Assembly: GCF_005222835.1 (NCBI RefSeq) | Contig: NZ_STGA01000010.1 | Coordinates: forward strand, 1-64,000 | Source: Rhizobium sp. FKY42 | GTDB lineage: Bacteria > Pseudomonadota > Alphaproteobacteria > Rhizobiales > Rhizobiaceae | Direction: 5' to 3' | Length of the DNA stretch: 64,000 bases | In this document: in pieces, positions 43,269 to 52,236 of the stretch | Numbering within the stretch: the first letter of the stretch is position 1 | Layout: every line of letters starts with the position of its first letter | The notes under the pieces: generated by a model | What the model saw: only the letters and a program-made list of their open reading frames with translations | The model's database searches: none | Told to the model about the DNA's origin: nothing | Program-made: the position numbers and the translations under genes

Positions 43269-44825
43269 TCAAGCGACTTCCGTCTGGCGTTTCCTGTATA
43301 GGTCGCGAAGATCTTTCTTCAGCACCTTGCCGACCGGGCTGCGCGGCAGACTTTCCACGAAGTCAACTGTCTTGGGAGTCTTGACCGAACCAAGCCGCTC
43401 CTTGCACATGGCCTGCAATTCAGCGGCCTCCACACTGTGCCCCGGCTTGAGTTCCACCACGGCCTTGACCGCCTCGCCCCAATCGGGATGCGGAACGCCG
43501 ATCACCGCACAATCCATGACGGCGGGGTGCGACCAGATGACCTGCTCCAGTTCCGACGGATAGACATTGAAGCCGCCGGAAATGATCATGTCCTTCTTGC
43601 GATCGGTGATATGCAGATAGCCTTCGGCATCGATATGGCCAATATCGCCGGTGTGCAGCCAGCCATCGATGATCGTTTCGGCGGTCTTTTCCGGATTCTT
43701 GTAATAGCCCATCATGACGATATCGCCGCGTACGCAGATCTCGCCGGTTTCACCCTGTGCGAGGATTTTGCCGTCATCGTCCTGGATAGAGGTCTCATTG
43801 GTTATGGACGGCAGGCCGCAGGATTTCAGCCGCGCCTCTTCCGCTATGCTTCCGTTGCGGAAATGATCTCCCGGCCGCAGGAAGGCTATGGCACCGGGGC
43901 ACTCGGTCTGGCCATAGCCCTGATGCATCACCGGTCCGAAGACCTGCAGCGCCTCGCGCAGCTTTTCGACAGACATGGGTGCTGCGCCATACATGATGAA
44001 GCGAAGACGCGAGAAATTGCGCTCGCGCACACCGGGCGTATCCAAAAGGCGATAGATCACCGTGGGCGGCAGGAAGAACTCCGTCACGCCCTCTCGCTCG
44101 ACAATATCGAGAAGCAGGGATGGGTCCGGTTTGGTCATCACCACAACCCGGCCACCGCGGGCCGTTGCCGGAAGCGAAAGAAAACCGGCCGTATGGGTCA
44201 TCGGAGCCGCAGCAAGATTGACGATTTCCTCCCCCGGAAGATAGGGCGTGTTGATAATGCCGTTCATGGCGGACACGATCAGGTTCCGGTGACTGACCAT
44301 GACGCCCTTTGGCGCACCGGTCGTTCCGCCGGTCGGCATGATGGCCGCCAGATCTTCCTCGGCTGGACCACGGGTCAGCGGCTGTGCCTGCATGTCCGCA
44401 ACAAAATCCGCAAGAGATACGGCCCCCGGTACGTCACCATCAATGCAGATCAGTGTCTTGAGGCGCGGTGACTTCGCCCGGATGTCTGCAATCAGCGGCG
44501 CGAACATGGCCTTGAAGAACAGAACCTCGACATCGAAACCATCGATCAGGAACACATGATCAGCCAGCGGCGCGCGCGGGTTGAGCGGCACCCAGACCTG
44601 ACCGGCCCGCCAGATCGCCAGCACGCAAAGCCAGGCCGCGGGATCATTGTCGGCCAGCACGGCGCATTTGGTTTCGGTGCCGAGCCCTGATTTGGCGAGA
44701 GCCTGCGCCACCCGGTAGGTTTGGTCCTGCGCGGCGCCGAACGTCCAGTTTTTGCCATCCATTGTATAGGCAATCCGGTCGCGCCCCAGGCTTGCGCCAC
44801 GGTCGAAAAGGGAAATCAGTGACAT
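43269..44825 (-). CDS. AMP-forming acyl/aryl-CoA synthetase
   Basis: 518 residues with all core motifs of the ANL family: P-loop PTGGTTGAPKGVMVSHRN, YGQTECPG, TGDIGHIDAEGYLHITDRKKDMIISGGFNVYPSELE and the catalytic Lys in SPVGKVLKKDL. It activates a carboxylic acid as its CoA thioester. ATG 44825 is preceded by GGGAGGG. It is first in the leftward operon and divergent from the LuxR-type regulator, with a GC palindrome between them. Confidence 0.92.
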   Translation of the reverse strand: MSLISLFDRGASLGRDRIAYTMDGKNWTFGAAQDQTYRVAQALAKSGLGTETKCAVLADNDPAAWLCVLAIWRAGQVWVPLNPRAPLADHVFLIDGFDVEVLFFKAMFAPLIADIRAKSPRLKTLICIDGDVPGAVSLADFVADMQAQPLTRGPAEEDLAAIMPTGGTTGAPKGVMVSHRNLIVSAMNGIINTPYLPGEEIVNLAAAPMTHTAGFLSLPATARGGRVVVMTKPDPSLLLDIVEREGVTEFFLPPTVIYRLLDTPGVRERNFSRLRFIMYGAAPMSVEKLREALQVFGPVMHQGYGQTECPGAIAFLRPGDHFRNGSIAEEARLKSCGLPSITNETSIQDDDGKILAQGETGEICVRGDIVMMGYYKNPEKTAETIIDGWLHTGDIGHIDAEGYLHITDRKKDMIISGGFNVYPSELEQVIWSHPAVMDCAVIGVPHPDWGEAVKAVVELKPGHSVEAAELQAMCKERLGSVKTPKTVDFVESLPRSPVGKVLKKDLRDLYRKRQTEVA

Positions 44826-44894
44826 GCGCGCCCTCCCATGCTGTGCAGTGTCTTTTTGTCCTGCGCAGAAAACACCAGGTTGGTGGCCAAAGCC

Positions 44895-44916
44895 TCCCCC
44901 CCGTCTTATGGGGGGA
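44895..44916. promoter_or_regulatory. GC-rich inverted repeat, candidate LuxR-regulator operator (site 1)
   Basis: TCCCCCC (44895-44901) and GGGGGGA (44910-44916) form a perfect 7-bp dyad with an 8-nt spacer between divergent synthetase and regulator genes. Similar dyads occur at 47628 and 60417. Confidence 0.65.
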
Positions 44917-45025
44917 CGGCGCCACACTTGCGCCACGGGATGACTCGTTTAAAGTCAGGCCAATTCGGGTCAGGCGTGGCCCGTATAAGGTGCAGGCAAC
45001 GGATCGGCACCGGGAGGACATGGAA

Positions 45026-47626
45026 ATGAAATGGTCCAAGACCGTCGAATTGTGGGCGACACCGCCTGCAACGGGTGAGGACGTGATTGAAAGGCCCCGC
45101 CTCGCGCTTGACCGGTTCGCCGGAGCGGGAGCAAGACTGATCGATCTCAGTGCACCGCAGGGCTATGGGCGGACCTTGCTTCTTTCGCAGTGGTACGCCA
45201 AGGCCGCGGCGGCAGGCACCAGCGTTGTCTGGCTGAGCATGGATGGCCCCAAGGATGCCTCGCAGTTCATTCAGGGGCTTGCCTGCGCATCCACGCGACC
45301 CGAAGCATCCCTGATCGATTCGAATTTTGCGGCCTGGCTGGGTGGCACACAGGACCCTATTGAGGCTCTCACCGGCTGGATACTGGAAGTGCAGCGTTCA
45401 GGCCGGGAATGCCTACTGATCCTCGATGATGCCGATCTGCCGGAACATCCCTCCGTCACCGAGGCCATGACCTTTGCGCTCGCCAACGCTCCCGGCAATC
45501 TCGCCATCGCGCTGTCAACCAATCCCGGTCATCCGATCTTCCGTCAGTCGGCCTTTTTCGGCACGCCGTTGATGCGTCTGACGGCGCGCGAACTGCGCTT
45601 TACGGAGGATGAAACAGCAGCGCTTGCGCAACGCAGGTTTCCCGGTGAAAACATTTCCGATCTGGCGGAACAGGTTCACCGGCATACGGATGGTTGGCCG
45701 CTCGGCGTACAACTGGCGCTGCTGGAACACATAACACAGGGTCGCCGCCTCCCTTCGGAAAAGGCGATGACCCAGGCTCTGGGCGCCTATTTTTCCAACA
45801 GCTTCATCGATCGCCTGCCCCCGGAACTGGCCGATCTTCTAACGCACCTCGCCAATCTCGATCCCTTGCACCGGGATCTGGTGGAGACCGTTGTCCCAAA
45901 AGGCCGGGACCTTGAGGAGCTGCGAAAGCTTGCCTACCAGACACCGCTGTTTGTACGGGCAGAGAACGGTGACTGGATGCGCCTGCATGCAGGCGTCAAG
46001 GAAATTCTGCAGCGGATGCAGGCCAAATGGCCGCAAGAAAAGCGCAAGGCCTGCGCTCTGGCCGCCGCCCATTGGTATGCCGGACAGGAGATGTACGAGC
46101 AGGCCGCGGATCAGGCCAGATTGGTGGGGGATACCGATCTGGCACTGGAACTGGCCGGTCGTGCCATGCGCGGCCTCAAAATCAATGGCCAGACTGGAGA
46201 CGTTCTGCGCTGGCTGGACAGCATTCCGCCGGAGGCAGCACACCGTCACCCGCAATTCTGGCTCGCAGGGGCCTGGGCCTATGCAAACTCCAGCCAGCCG
46301 CGGCGCATGGCGCCCCTTTTAACCCTTTTGCGGGCTGCTCCCGATACGCCGGAAGCAGACCTGGCCGAAGCGGATCTGATCGAAGCAGCCCAATGCGCCT
46401 ATTCAGACGATCTTGCCGGCCTGGCCCGTTTCAGCGCCCGCTGGCCGGATCCGGCGCTGGAGATGGAGCCTTTGCTTCACGGCTCGATCCGGGCGACGGA
46501 ATTGCTGCTGCGGGGTCAGCCGGTTGCAGCGCGTTCCCAGGTAGAAGCCATGGCCACCCACAGGGAACGCCTTGCCGCGGCACCCTTCCTGCGGGCGCTG
46601 ATCGAAGCGTTCCGCGCAGTGACCCTGTTGTGGGAGGGCAAGCCGCAATTAGCGCTGGATATCGTTCGCCCCGCTTTGGCAGAGGCTGAAAGCGAGATGC
46701 ACCCGCGCAATGGTGGGGTGACCAATCTGGTGGCCTTGCTGGCCTATGCAGCAGTTGAAATCGGGGATATCGATCTTGCGCGTACGGCACTTGCTGCGCG
46801 CCTGCCGCTCATCGAGCGGGCCGCCATGCCGGATACGATCATCTTCGGCTTCCACGCGGCTGCCTCGCTGTCGGAGCGGGAGAAACGATTTGATATTGCA
46901 GAGGTTCAGCTGGAAGGGCTTGTCTCTACCGGTCAGGCGCGCGCCCTGCCGAGACTTGAATCTTCCGGCCTCTCGCGTCTTGTCCGCATGCATGCGCGTC
47001 ACGATCATGAGGGTCTGGCCCGCGCTGCACTGGAGCGGCTGGAGGGGCTGATCGCCCAACTGCCAAAAGATATGCCGCAGGCGCAGCGCACCTTCGTCAC
47101 CATGCAGCAGCAACTCGCCCGTGCCGCCTGTATTTTCGACGATCCGCACGCTGCCGTGAAGGCTGGCCAGATGGCACGCAGCCTTGCGCAGGAACTGCGA
47201 CGTGGACGGGACCAGTTGCTGGCACAAAGCCTGATCGGACGTGCCCTTTTGGCCATGGGCGACGGAAGAGGCCAGAGGGAGTTGCAGGAAGTGGTGGCCA
47301 GCGCCCATGCGTGGGGGTTGAAGCGCCTGCGCGACGAGGCCAAATCCTATATGCCGGAGCGTCCTGCCCCCGCCTCTACCTCTACCTCAACCTCTCCTGC
47401 CCCCGAGGCATCCTCCTCAAGGTCAAAATCAACCGGCATTCTCACGGGCCGTGAGCATGATGTACTGGTGGGTATTTCGGCCTATCTCACCAACAAGGAA
47501 ATCGCCTTGTCTCTGGGTCTCAGCGATGAGACCGTGCGCTGGCACATGAAGAACCTGTTCCAGAAGCTGGAGGCAACGGATCGCAAGATGGCGGTGGCCA
47601 GAGCCCGTATGCTCGGCGTTCTGTAA
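45026..47626 (+). CDS. MalT-like LuxR-family regulator
   Basis: 866 residues: an N-terminal ATPase-like domain, a long helical TPR-like middle and a C-terminal LuxR HTH (LTGREHDVLVGISAYLTNKEIALSLGLSDETVRWHMKNLFQKL). This is the LAL/MalT layout in which ligand binding promotes oligomerisation and DNA binding. The Walker A region reads SAPQGYGRTLLL, with Arg in place of the invariant Lys, so ATP use may be altered. A Ser/Thr/Pro linker precedes the HTH. ATG 45026 has GGGAGGA at 7 nt; ATG 45020 is too close. Divergent from the synthetase operon and followed by an MFS gene. Confidence 0.88.
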   Translation: MKWSKTVELWATPPATGEDVIERPRLALDRFAGAGARLIDLSAPQGYGRTLLLSQWYAKAAAAGTSVVWLSMDGPKDASQFIQGLACASTRPEASLIDSNFAAWLGGTQDPIEALTGWILEVQRSGRECLLILDDADLPEHPSVTEAMTFALANAPGNLAIALSTNPGHPIFRQSAFFGTPLMRLTARELRFTEDETAALAQRRFPGENISDLAEQVHRHTDGWPLGVQLALLEHITQGRRLPSEKAMTQALGAYFSNSFIDRLPPELADLLTHLANLDPLHRDLVETVVPKGRDLEELRKLAYQTPLFVRAENGDWMRLHAGVKEILQRMQAKWPQEKRKACALAAAHWYAGQEMYEQAADQARLVGDTDLALELAGRAMRGLKINGQTGDVLRWLDSIPPEAAHRHPQFWLAGAWAYANSSQPRRMAPLLTLLRAAPDTPEADLAEADLIEAAQCAYSDDLAGLARFSARWPDPALEMEPLLHGSIRATELLLRGQPVAARSQVEAMATHRERLAAAPFLRALIEAFRAVTLLWEGKPQLALDIVRPALAEAESEMHPRNGGVTNLVALLAYAAVEIGDIDLARTALAARLPLIERAAMPDTIIFGFHAAASLSEREKRFDIAEVQLEGLVSTGQARALPRLESSGLSRLVRMHARHDHEGLARAALERLEGLIAQLPKDMPQAQRTFVTMQQQLARAACIFDDPHAAVKAGQMARSLAQELRRGRDQLLAQSLIGRALLAMGDGRGQRELQEVVASAHAWGLKRLRDEAKSYMPERPAPASTSTSTSPAPEASSSRSKSTGILTGREHDVLVGISAYLTNKEIALSLGLSDETVRWHMKNLFQKLEATDRKMAVARARMLGVL

Positions 47627-47627
47627 T

Positions 47628-47646
47628 CCCCACCCAACATGTGGGG
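47628..47646. promoter_or_regulatory. GC-rich inverted repeat upstream of MFS gene (site 2)
   Basis: CCCCAC (47628-47633) and GTGGGG (47641-47646) form a perfect 6-bp dyad with a 7-nt spacer, directly after the regulator stop codon and 107 nt before the MFS start. Confidence 0.6.
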
Positions 47647-47752
47647 GCGTCTCGATCTCCTCTTTCTCTAAGCTCCTGCCACTTGCCCCAGGCTTGGGAG
47701 GCGCGCGGACAAAGGTTCTGCGAGGGGCATTGGTCAAACCTGGGAGGAGATC

Positions 47753-48964
47753 ATGACTACATTGGAGACAACGGCGGCACCGCCGGTTCACACCCCGGGC
47801 CGGGCGCAGGGTGTGCTGCTCAGCCTCGTTTCGCTTTGCGCCGTGGCCGCAGCCATTCTTCTTACCCCTGTCCTGCCCGCAATGGTCGCCCATTACGAAC
47901 CGACGACCGCCAATGCCGAGGCCAAGGTTCTGTTCGCCATGGCCGTCCCGGCTTTGGTACTGGCGATCTGCGCAAGCTTCATTGGCGGCCTTCTGGATCG
48001 CTATGGTCGCAAGAAGATTCTTGTACTCGGCCTGATCCTGTATGGCCTGCTGGGCATTCTGCCTGGTCTCGTGGTGGTTGACATCAACACGCTCATCCTG
48101 CTGCGTGTAGGCCTCGGCGCCTGCGAGGCAGCCATCATGACAGCGGCTTCAACCATGATCGGCGATTACTGGTTTGGCGAAGAGCGGCGCAAGTGGTTCG
48201 TGACCCAGTCGATCGTCCTCTCCGTGGTCGCCATCTTCGTCATTCCACTCGGCGGCGCCCTGGGCGAGATTTCCTGGAACGCACCATTCTGGGGCTATGG
48301 CTTGTTTCTCATTGCCGCACCGCTTGCCATGCGGCTTTTGCATGAGCCGGCCAAGCATGAGAAGGAACCTCCGGCCGGGGCGTTTCCGTGGGCCGCCGTT
48401 CTCGGGCTTTATCTGTTCGGCTTCGTTCTGGCAGTTCTGGTCGTGATGGTCCCGATCCAACTGCCATTCATCTTCACCGAACGCGGCATCAATTCCACGC
48501 TTCTCATCGGCCTCAGCGCAGGCACCCATTCGGTCGGCGTCCTGATCGGCTCAGTCTATTTCAAGTACCGCGCCGCATCCTCGTTCAAACAGAATCTTGC
48601 CGGGGCATTTGCCGTCGCTGGTTTGGGTATCGCCCTGCTGGTGGGAGACGGAAGCATATGGATGTCGATCCTCGGCGCCTTTACGACAGGACTGGGTGTT
48701 GGCTTCCTGATGCCTTGCCTGATCAGTCAGGTGCAGAGCCATCTCCAGTTTGAACAGCGAGGCCGGGGCGTCGGCCGCTTCCACACCTTCTTCTTCATCG
48801 GAAACTTCACCAGTCCACTGCTGGTGCTGGCAACAGCGTCTGTCGTCGGCGGGTTGAGCATGGCTCTCTACGTCATGGCGGGCCTTGCCTTCACATGCAC
48901 GGTACTTGGCCTTTCGCTGGTCCGGCAGGGTAGCGCCGGTGAGGTCGCGGTCGTCGCGCACTGA
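47753..48964 (+). CDS. MFS transporter
   Basis: 403 residues, about 12 membrane helices. The loop 2-3 signature appears as GGLLDRYGRKKILVLG, close to the consensus GxxxDRxGRR. An acidic charge-relay region is in GLGACEAAIM. Aromatic-acid and sugar exporters/importers both show this layout. An RBS GGAGGAG lies 5 nt before the ATG. Likely imports the substrate of the surrounding catabolic operons; specificity is not readable. Confidence 0.88.
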   Translation: MTTLETTAAPPVHTPGRAQGVLLSLVSLCAVAAAILLTPVLPAMVAHYEPTTANAEAKVLFAMAVPALVLAICASFIGGLLDRYGRKKILVLGLILYGLLGILPGLVVVDINTLILLRVGLGACEAAIMTAASTMIGDYWFGEERRKWFVTQSIVLSVVAIFVIPLGGALGEISWNAPFWGYGLFLIAAPLAMRLLHEPAKHEKEPPAGAFPWAAVLGLYLFGFVLAVLVVMVPIQLPFIFTERGINSTLLIGLSAGTHSVGVLIGSVYFKYRAASSFKQNLAGAFAVAGLGIALLVGDGSIWMSILGAFTTGLGVGFLMPCLISQVQSHLQFEQRGRGVGRFHTFFFIGNFTSPLLVLATASVVGGLSMALYVMAGLAFTCTVLGLSLVRQGSAGEVAVVAH

Positions 48965-49101
48965 CGCGGAATGGCAAAACCGAAGCTGGGGGTTCACCCC
49001 GACGAATGAACCAGAGCGAAGCCCATCCCGAAAAGGGGTGGGCTTCCGGCGTTTGAAACCCCTGCTGCGGATAGCGAGACCTGCCGTTGAACAAGGCACA
49101 A

Positions 49102-49148
49102 AAGCAGTTGATCCCGGCAGCACATACTGCTGCCGGGATCAACTGCTT
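49102..49148. terminator. 21-bp perfect hairpin, bidirectional terminator
   Basis: Arms 49102-49122 and 49128-49148 are perfect reverse complements over 21 bp with a 5-nt loop (CATAC). It lies between convergent MFS and dehydrogenase genes. Confidence 0.75.
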
Positions 49149-49185
49149 GATACGAACGGAAGAGATCAATCGGTGAGCGCCGAGC

Positions 49186-50232
49186 CTATCCGACGAGATC
49201 GGCGATGGTCGAGGGCACGGCCATCTTGAGTGCGGCTGCCTGCTCCAGAAGCCGCTTCATCGTGCCCGCGGAAACTGGTATGCCGCCGGCGAGGCGCTTC
49301 TGCGCCTCTTCGGCTCCGCGTTCTCCGGGAAGCAGCACGGCTTGCGTACCCTCTGCCGGTTGAAGGCCTTTGATGGCACCGCTCAGGCGTTCCACTTCGG
49401 TTTCAAACGCCGGACGCTCTCCGAAAGCGTCGGGATTGACGGCAATCACCGTGCCATTGAAGCCACCCTTCTTGATGCCGGTCAGAACCGGACCGATCAC
49501 GGCATTGCCCACCAGGACGCTGGTCAGCATTTCGATCATCAGCGAGAGGCCCGATCCCTTTGCACCGGCCATCGGCAGCAGAGCCGCAACCTCAGCCGGG
49601 TTCGTGGTCGGTTTTCCACTGGCATCGATTGCCCAGTCGTTCGGAATTGGCCGGCCAGCATCCTGCGCTGCCATGATTTTTCCGATCGCCACCGCCGATG
49701 TGGACATGTCGAGAACGATGGGTGCATGCCCCTTGCGTGGAAACGCGATCGAGATCGGATTGGTGGACAAGGCCTCGCCGCGCGCGCCGAAGTAGCTCAT
49801 CAGTGGCTTGGAGGCTGTGATGGCGATCCCCACGAGACCGCGTTCGGCGAGTTGCGAGGTGAAATAGCCCACGGCGCCGGCATGGGAAATGGAGCGCGCT
49901 GCGCACCAGCCAAGCCCGTGTAACCGCGCCAGTTCTGCCGCCTTGGCCACGGCTGCGTTCATCCCCACGGCACCCGGGCACTTGCCGCCGTCCAGCACAG
50001 CGATAGCGCCCATGCTGCGCACCAGTTCAGGAGCATGGCCGGACTTGATCAAACCAAGCTCGACCATTTCGATATAGCGGGGAATGCGCAGCACACCATG
50101 GCTATCGATGCCACGGAGGTTGGCCCAGACAAGAAGCGTCGCCGTCTGCTCCGCATCATTGGGCGTGAAGCCACCCGCTTGCAAAAGATCGACGGCGAAC
50201 TGGTGAAGAACCTCCGCTTGAACAACGGGCAT
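49186..50232 (-). CDS. Malate/L-lactate dehydrogenase-type (LDH2) oxidoreductase
   Basis: 348 residues of the LDH2/YbiC/YlbC family: RGIDSHGVLRIPRY, GMNAAVAKAAELARLHGLGWCAARSISHAGAVGYF, STNPISIAFPR, PMAGAKGSGLSLMIEML. These NAD(P)-dependent enzymes reduce or oxidise 2-oxo/2-hydroxy acids. GGGAGG precedes ATG 50232. Last of a leftward run with the alpha/beta hydrolase (11 nt) and extradiol-type dioxygenase. Probably reduces or oxidises a hydroxy acid released by ring cleavage. Confidence 0.88.
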   Translation of the reverse strand: MPVVQAEVLHQFAVDLLQAGGFTPNDAEQTATLLVWANLRGIDSHGVLRIPRYIEMVELGLIKSGHAPELVRSMGAIAVLDGGKCPGAVGMNAAVAKAAELARLHGLGWCAARSISHAGAVGYFTSQLAERGLVGIAITASKPLMSYFGARGEALSTNPISIAFPRKGHAPIVLDMSTSAVAIGKIMAAQDAGRPIPNDWAIDASGKPTTNPAEVAALLPMAGAKGSGLSLMIEMLTSVLVGNAVIGPVLTGIKKGGFNGTVIAVNPDAFGERPAFETEVERLSGAIKGLQPAEGTQAVLLPGERGAEEAQKRLAGGIPVSAGTMKRLLEQAAALKMAVPSTIADLVG

Positions 50233-50243
50233 AAGCGCCTCCC

Positions 50244-51122
50244 TCAAGTGGTCAACGGGCTGGGGAAGAACTTGTCCAGCCAGCTTTTCATCAACATCTT
50301 CGTGCGCGGCGCATCGCTAGGCGCCAGAGGAAAATGCGCTGTGGTATCCACTAGCATCAGTTCCTTTGGATGACCGGCCTTTTCCCACATGCGCACACTC
50401 TCGATCGTCGGGGTGATGATGTCGTCGGCGGTGTGGAACAGCAGAAGCGGACGCGGAGCAATATTGGCGACCACGTCGTCGGCGCGGAAATTCATCATAG
50501 ACCAGGCGGTTTCGGTAGGGATCTCCATCAGCGCCTTGGGCGAGAGGTTCTTGCGCAGGGCTTCGGGAATGGGCACCGCATCGAAGCGGCTCATCCATGC
50601 ACTTTGTCCGGTTTCCTGCTTGTGCCTGCGGCCTGCTTCGAGCAGGCTTGTGAACTTCTCCCAGGCTTCCGGCGTCGGGTGCTGGCCGCGAAACTTGCGC
50701 TCGCCATCCCCCCAGCCGCAGGAGGAGAGGCAGCAGGCGACCCGCTCATCGACACCCGCAGTATAGACGGAGACCGCCGCACCAAAGCTGTGCCCCGTGA
50801 TGCCGATCCTCTTCGGGTCTACCTCGGGTCGCTTGGCAAGCCAGGTCAAGGCATTCTTGGCATCGGCCACCTGGTCCATGCAGCGCACCTGGCCGCGCTC
50901 GCCTTCGCTTTCACCGCACGAACGGAAATCGAAGCGCAATGCGACATAGCCGAAATCCTCCATCATCTGCGCCTGGATCTGGGCGTGGCTTTCATCCTTG
51001 GAGCCGACGAATCCATGGCACACGATGAAGGCTGGCAAGGGTTTGCCGTCATAGCCATCGGGGATGTGAATGATACCGGCGATCCTGAATCCATCGGATT
51101 CGAATTCAATTTTTTCCTGCAT
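50244..51122 (-). CDS. Alpha/beta hydrolase
   Basis: 292 residues. Oxyanion segment VCHGFVGSKDE, nucleophile elbow ITGHSFGAAVSVY (Ser about 117), late acid in FHTADDIITP and His in TTAHFPLAP. Resembles dienelactone-hydrolase/2,6-dihydropseudooxynicotine-type hydrolases of the dipeptidyl-peptidase-like clan. Lies between the extradiol-type dioxygenase and the LDH2-type gene; may hydrolyse the ring-cleavage product or an ester. ATG 51122 chosen; an upstream extension to 51290 would overlap the dioxygenase gene. Confidence 0.85.
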   Translation of the reverse strand: MQEKIEFESDGFRIAGIIHIPDGYDGKPLPAFIVCHGFVGSKDESHAQIQAQMMEDFGYVALRFDFRSCGESEGERGQVRCMDQVADAKNALTWLAKRPEVDPKRIGITGHSFGAAVSVYTAGVDERVACCLSSCGWGDGERKFRGQHPTPEAWEKFTSLLEAGRRHKQETGQSAWMSRFDAVPIPEALRKNLSPKALMEIPTETAWSMMNFRADDVVANIAPRPLLLFHTADDIITPTIESVRMWEKAGHPKELMLVDTTAHFPLAPSDAPRTKMLMKSWLDKFFPSPLTT

Positions 51123-51250
51123 GTCGCGCTCCTTCAGGCGGCGTTCACGGCGGCGGTCTTGAGGTGTGTGGGAGGCTCGAGGCCCGTCCGTCCGGGACGC
51201 AACACACTTCCCGCAACCGTCAGGCCCGCAATCATGTTCAAAGTCATGGA

Positions 51251-52159
51251 TCAGCCAAGCTTCATGAACGGGTGCGTATGGGTGCGCCATTCCAGCGGTG
51301 CCGGTGTGCCCCAGACATTCATGTCCACCACATTGTCGGGCCGCTTCAGATTGGTAATGACGCGCGGCTCGAAGCCCTTTTCATCGGCGATATGCATCAT
51401 CGCACCGGAGACCTCGACGATGCAGCCGGAGCTATCGAGGTAATAGGCATAGGTATTATCGCCGGGCTTGTGCCGTCCTGGCCCCCACATCAGCCAGCGG
51501 TCGTGACGGCGAAGCGTATCGCCGAGACGGCAATACATGTTGAATTCCAGGAATTCGAATGAGTAGTGGTGGATGCCCGGAACGTCACGCTTAACCAGCC
51601 CGAGAATGTGATGCTGACGGTTGCCGCCGTAATACCAGCTTAGCGAATAATCGACCATGCGCTCGGACTGGCGCAAATCTCCAATGATATTCAGCTGCCT
51701 CTCGGTGGCTTCCGGGTCAGGTGTAATGATGTTCATATGATCGATCCGGCGCGGGCCGACGCCGACCGTATCGTAGCGGGGATTATAGCGATCGTCTCGG
51801 CTCGGCGTGTGGATCTCGAACTGCAGACCTTCCGGCGTCTGGAACGTCACACCCGCATCCATGCAATCCATCGATGGGTCTGTGGAGACAATCTTGCAGC
51901 CCGCCTGCTCGATCCGTTCATGGGCGCGCAGCACGTCTTCGGCACTCAGCGCCTCAAGGCCGATAGTGTGCGCCGAATTCTCATCCGATTCGACATAGAC
52001 CAGCTCGGCAGCGCGGCCGTTTGAGCTGAGCCAGACCTCATTGCCCGTCTGCCGCGTGATCCGGAGCCCGAGAATGTCGGTCGCATCCCGCAGCACGGCC
52101 TCCATGCAGTTGGTGTTGAGTTTCACATGGCCGCAGGCGTGAACCAGTTGCTGTGACAT
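51251..52159 (-). CDS. Extradiol catechol dioxygenase-like VOC protein
   Basis: 302 residues with two VOC halves as in type I extradiol dioxygenases: HACGHVKLNT opening the first, PRRIDHMNIITPD opening the second. The likely Fe(II) ligands of the second half are His in RIDHMN, His in GIHHYSFEF and Glu in GCIVEVSG. The family inserts O2 next to a catechol diol. A FAH-family hydrolase gene lies immediately upstream. ATG 52159 is used. An operator-like box sits at 52216-52228. Confidence 0.82.
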   Translation of the reverse strand: MSQQLVHACGHVKLNTNCMEAVLRDATDILGLRITRQTGNEVWLSSNGRAAELVYVESDENSAHTIGLEALSAEDVLRAHERIEQAGCKIVSTDPSMDCMDAGVTFQTPEGLQFEIHTPSRDDRYNPRYDTVGVGPRRIDHMNIITPDPEATERQLNIIGDLRQSERMVDYSLSWYYGGNRQHHILGLVKRDVPGIHHYSFEFLEFNMYCRLGDTLRRHDRWLMWGPGRHKPGDNTYAYYLDSSGCIVEVSGAMMHIADEKGFEPRVITNLKRPDNVVDMNVWGTPAPLEWRTHTHPFMKLG

Positions 52160-52215
52160 TGAGGACCTCCCTTCCATTTTGTGTGGTTATCGCGCGTTCC
52201 ATCCGATCGCGCAAG

Positions 52216-52228
52216 TATTTTCGAAATT
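52216..52228. promoter_or_regulatory. TATTTTCGAAATT box (GntR-type operator candidate A)
   Basis: Exact 13-mer upstream of the dioxygenase gene. A related inverted half (CGAAAATA, 52240-52247) follows, forming an imperfect dyad. Confidence 0.65.
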
Positions 52229-52236
52229 TTGTGCTT

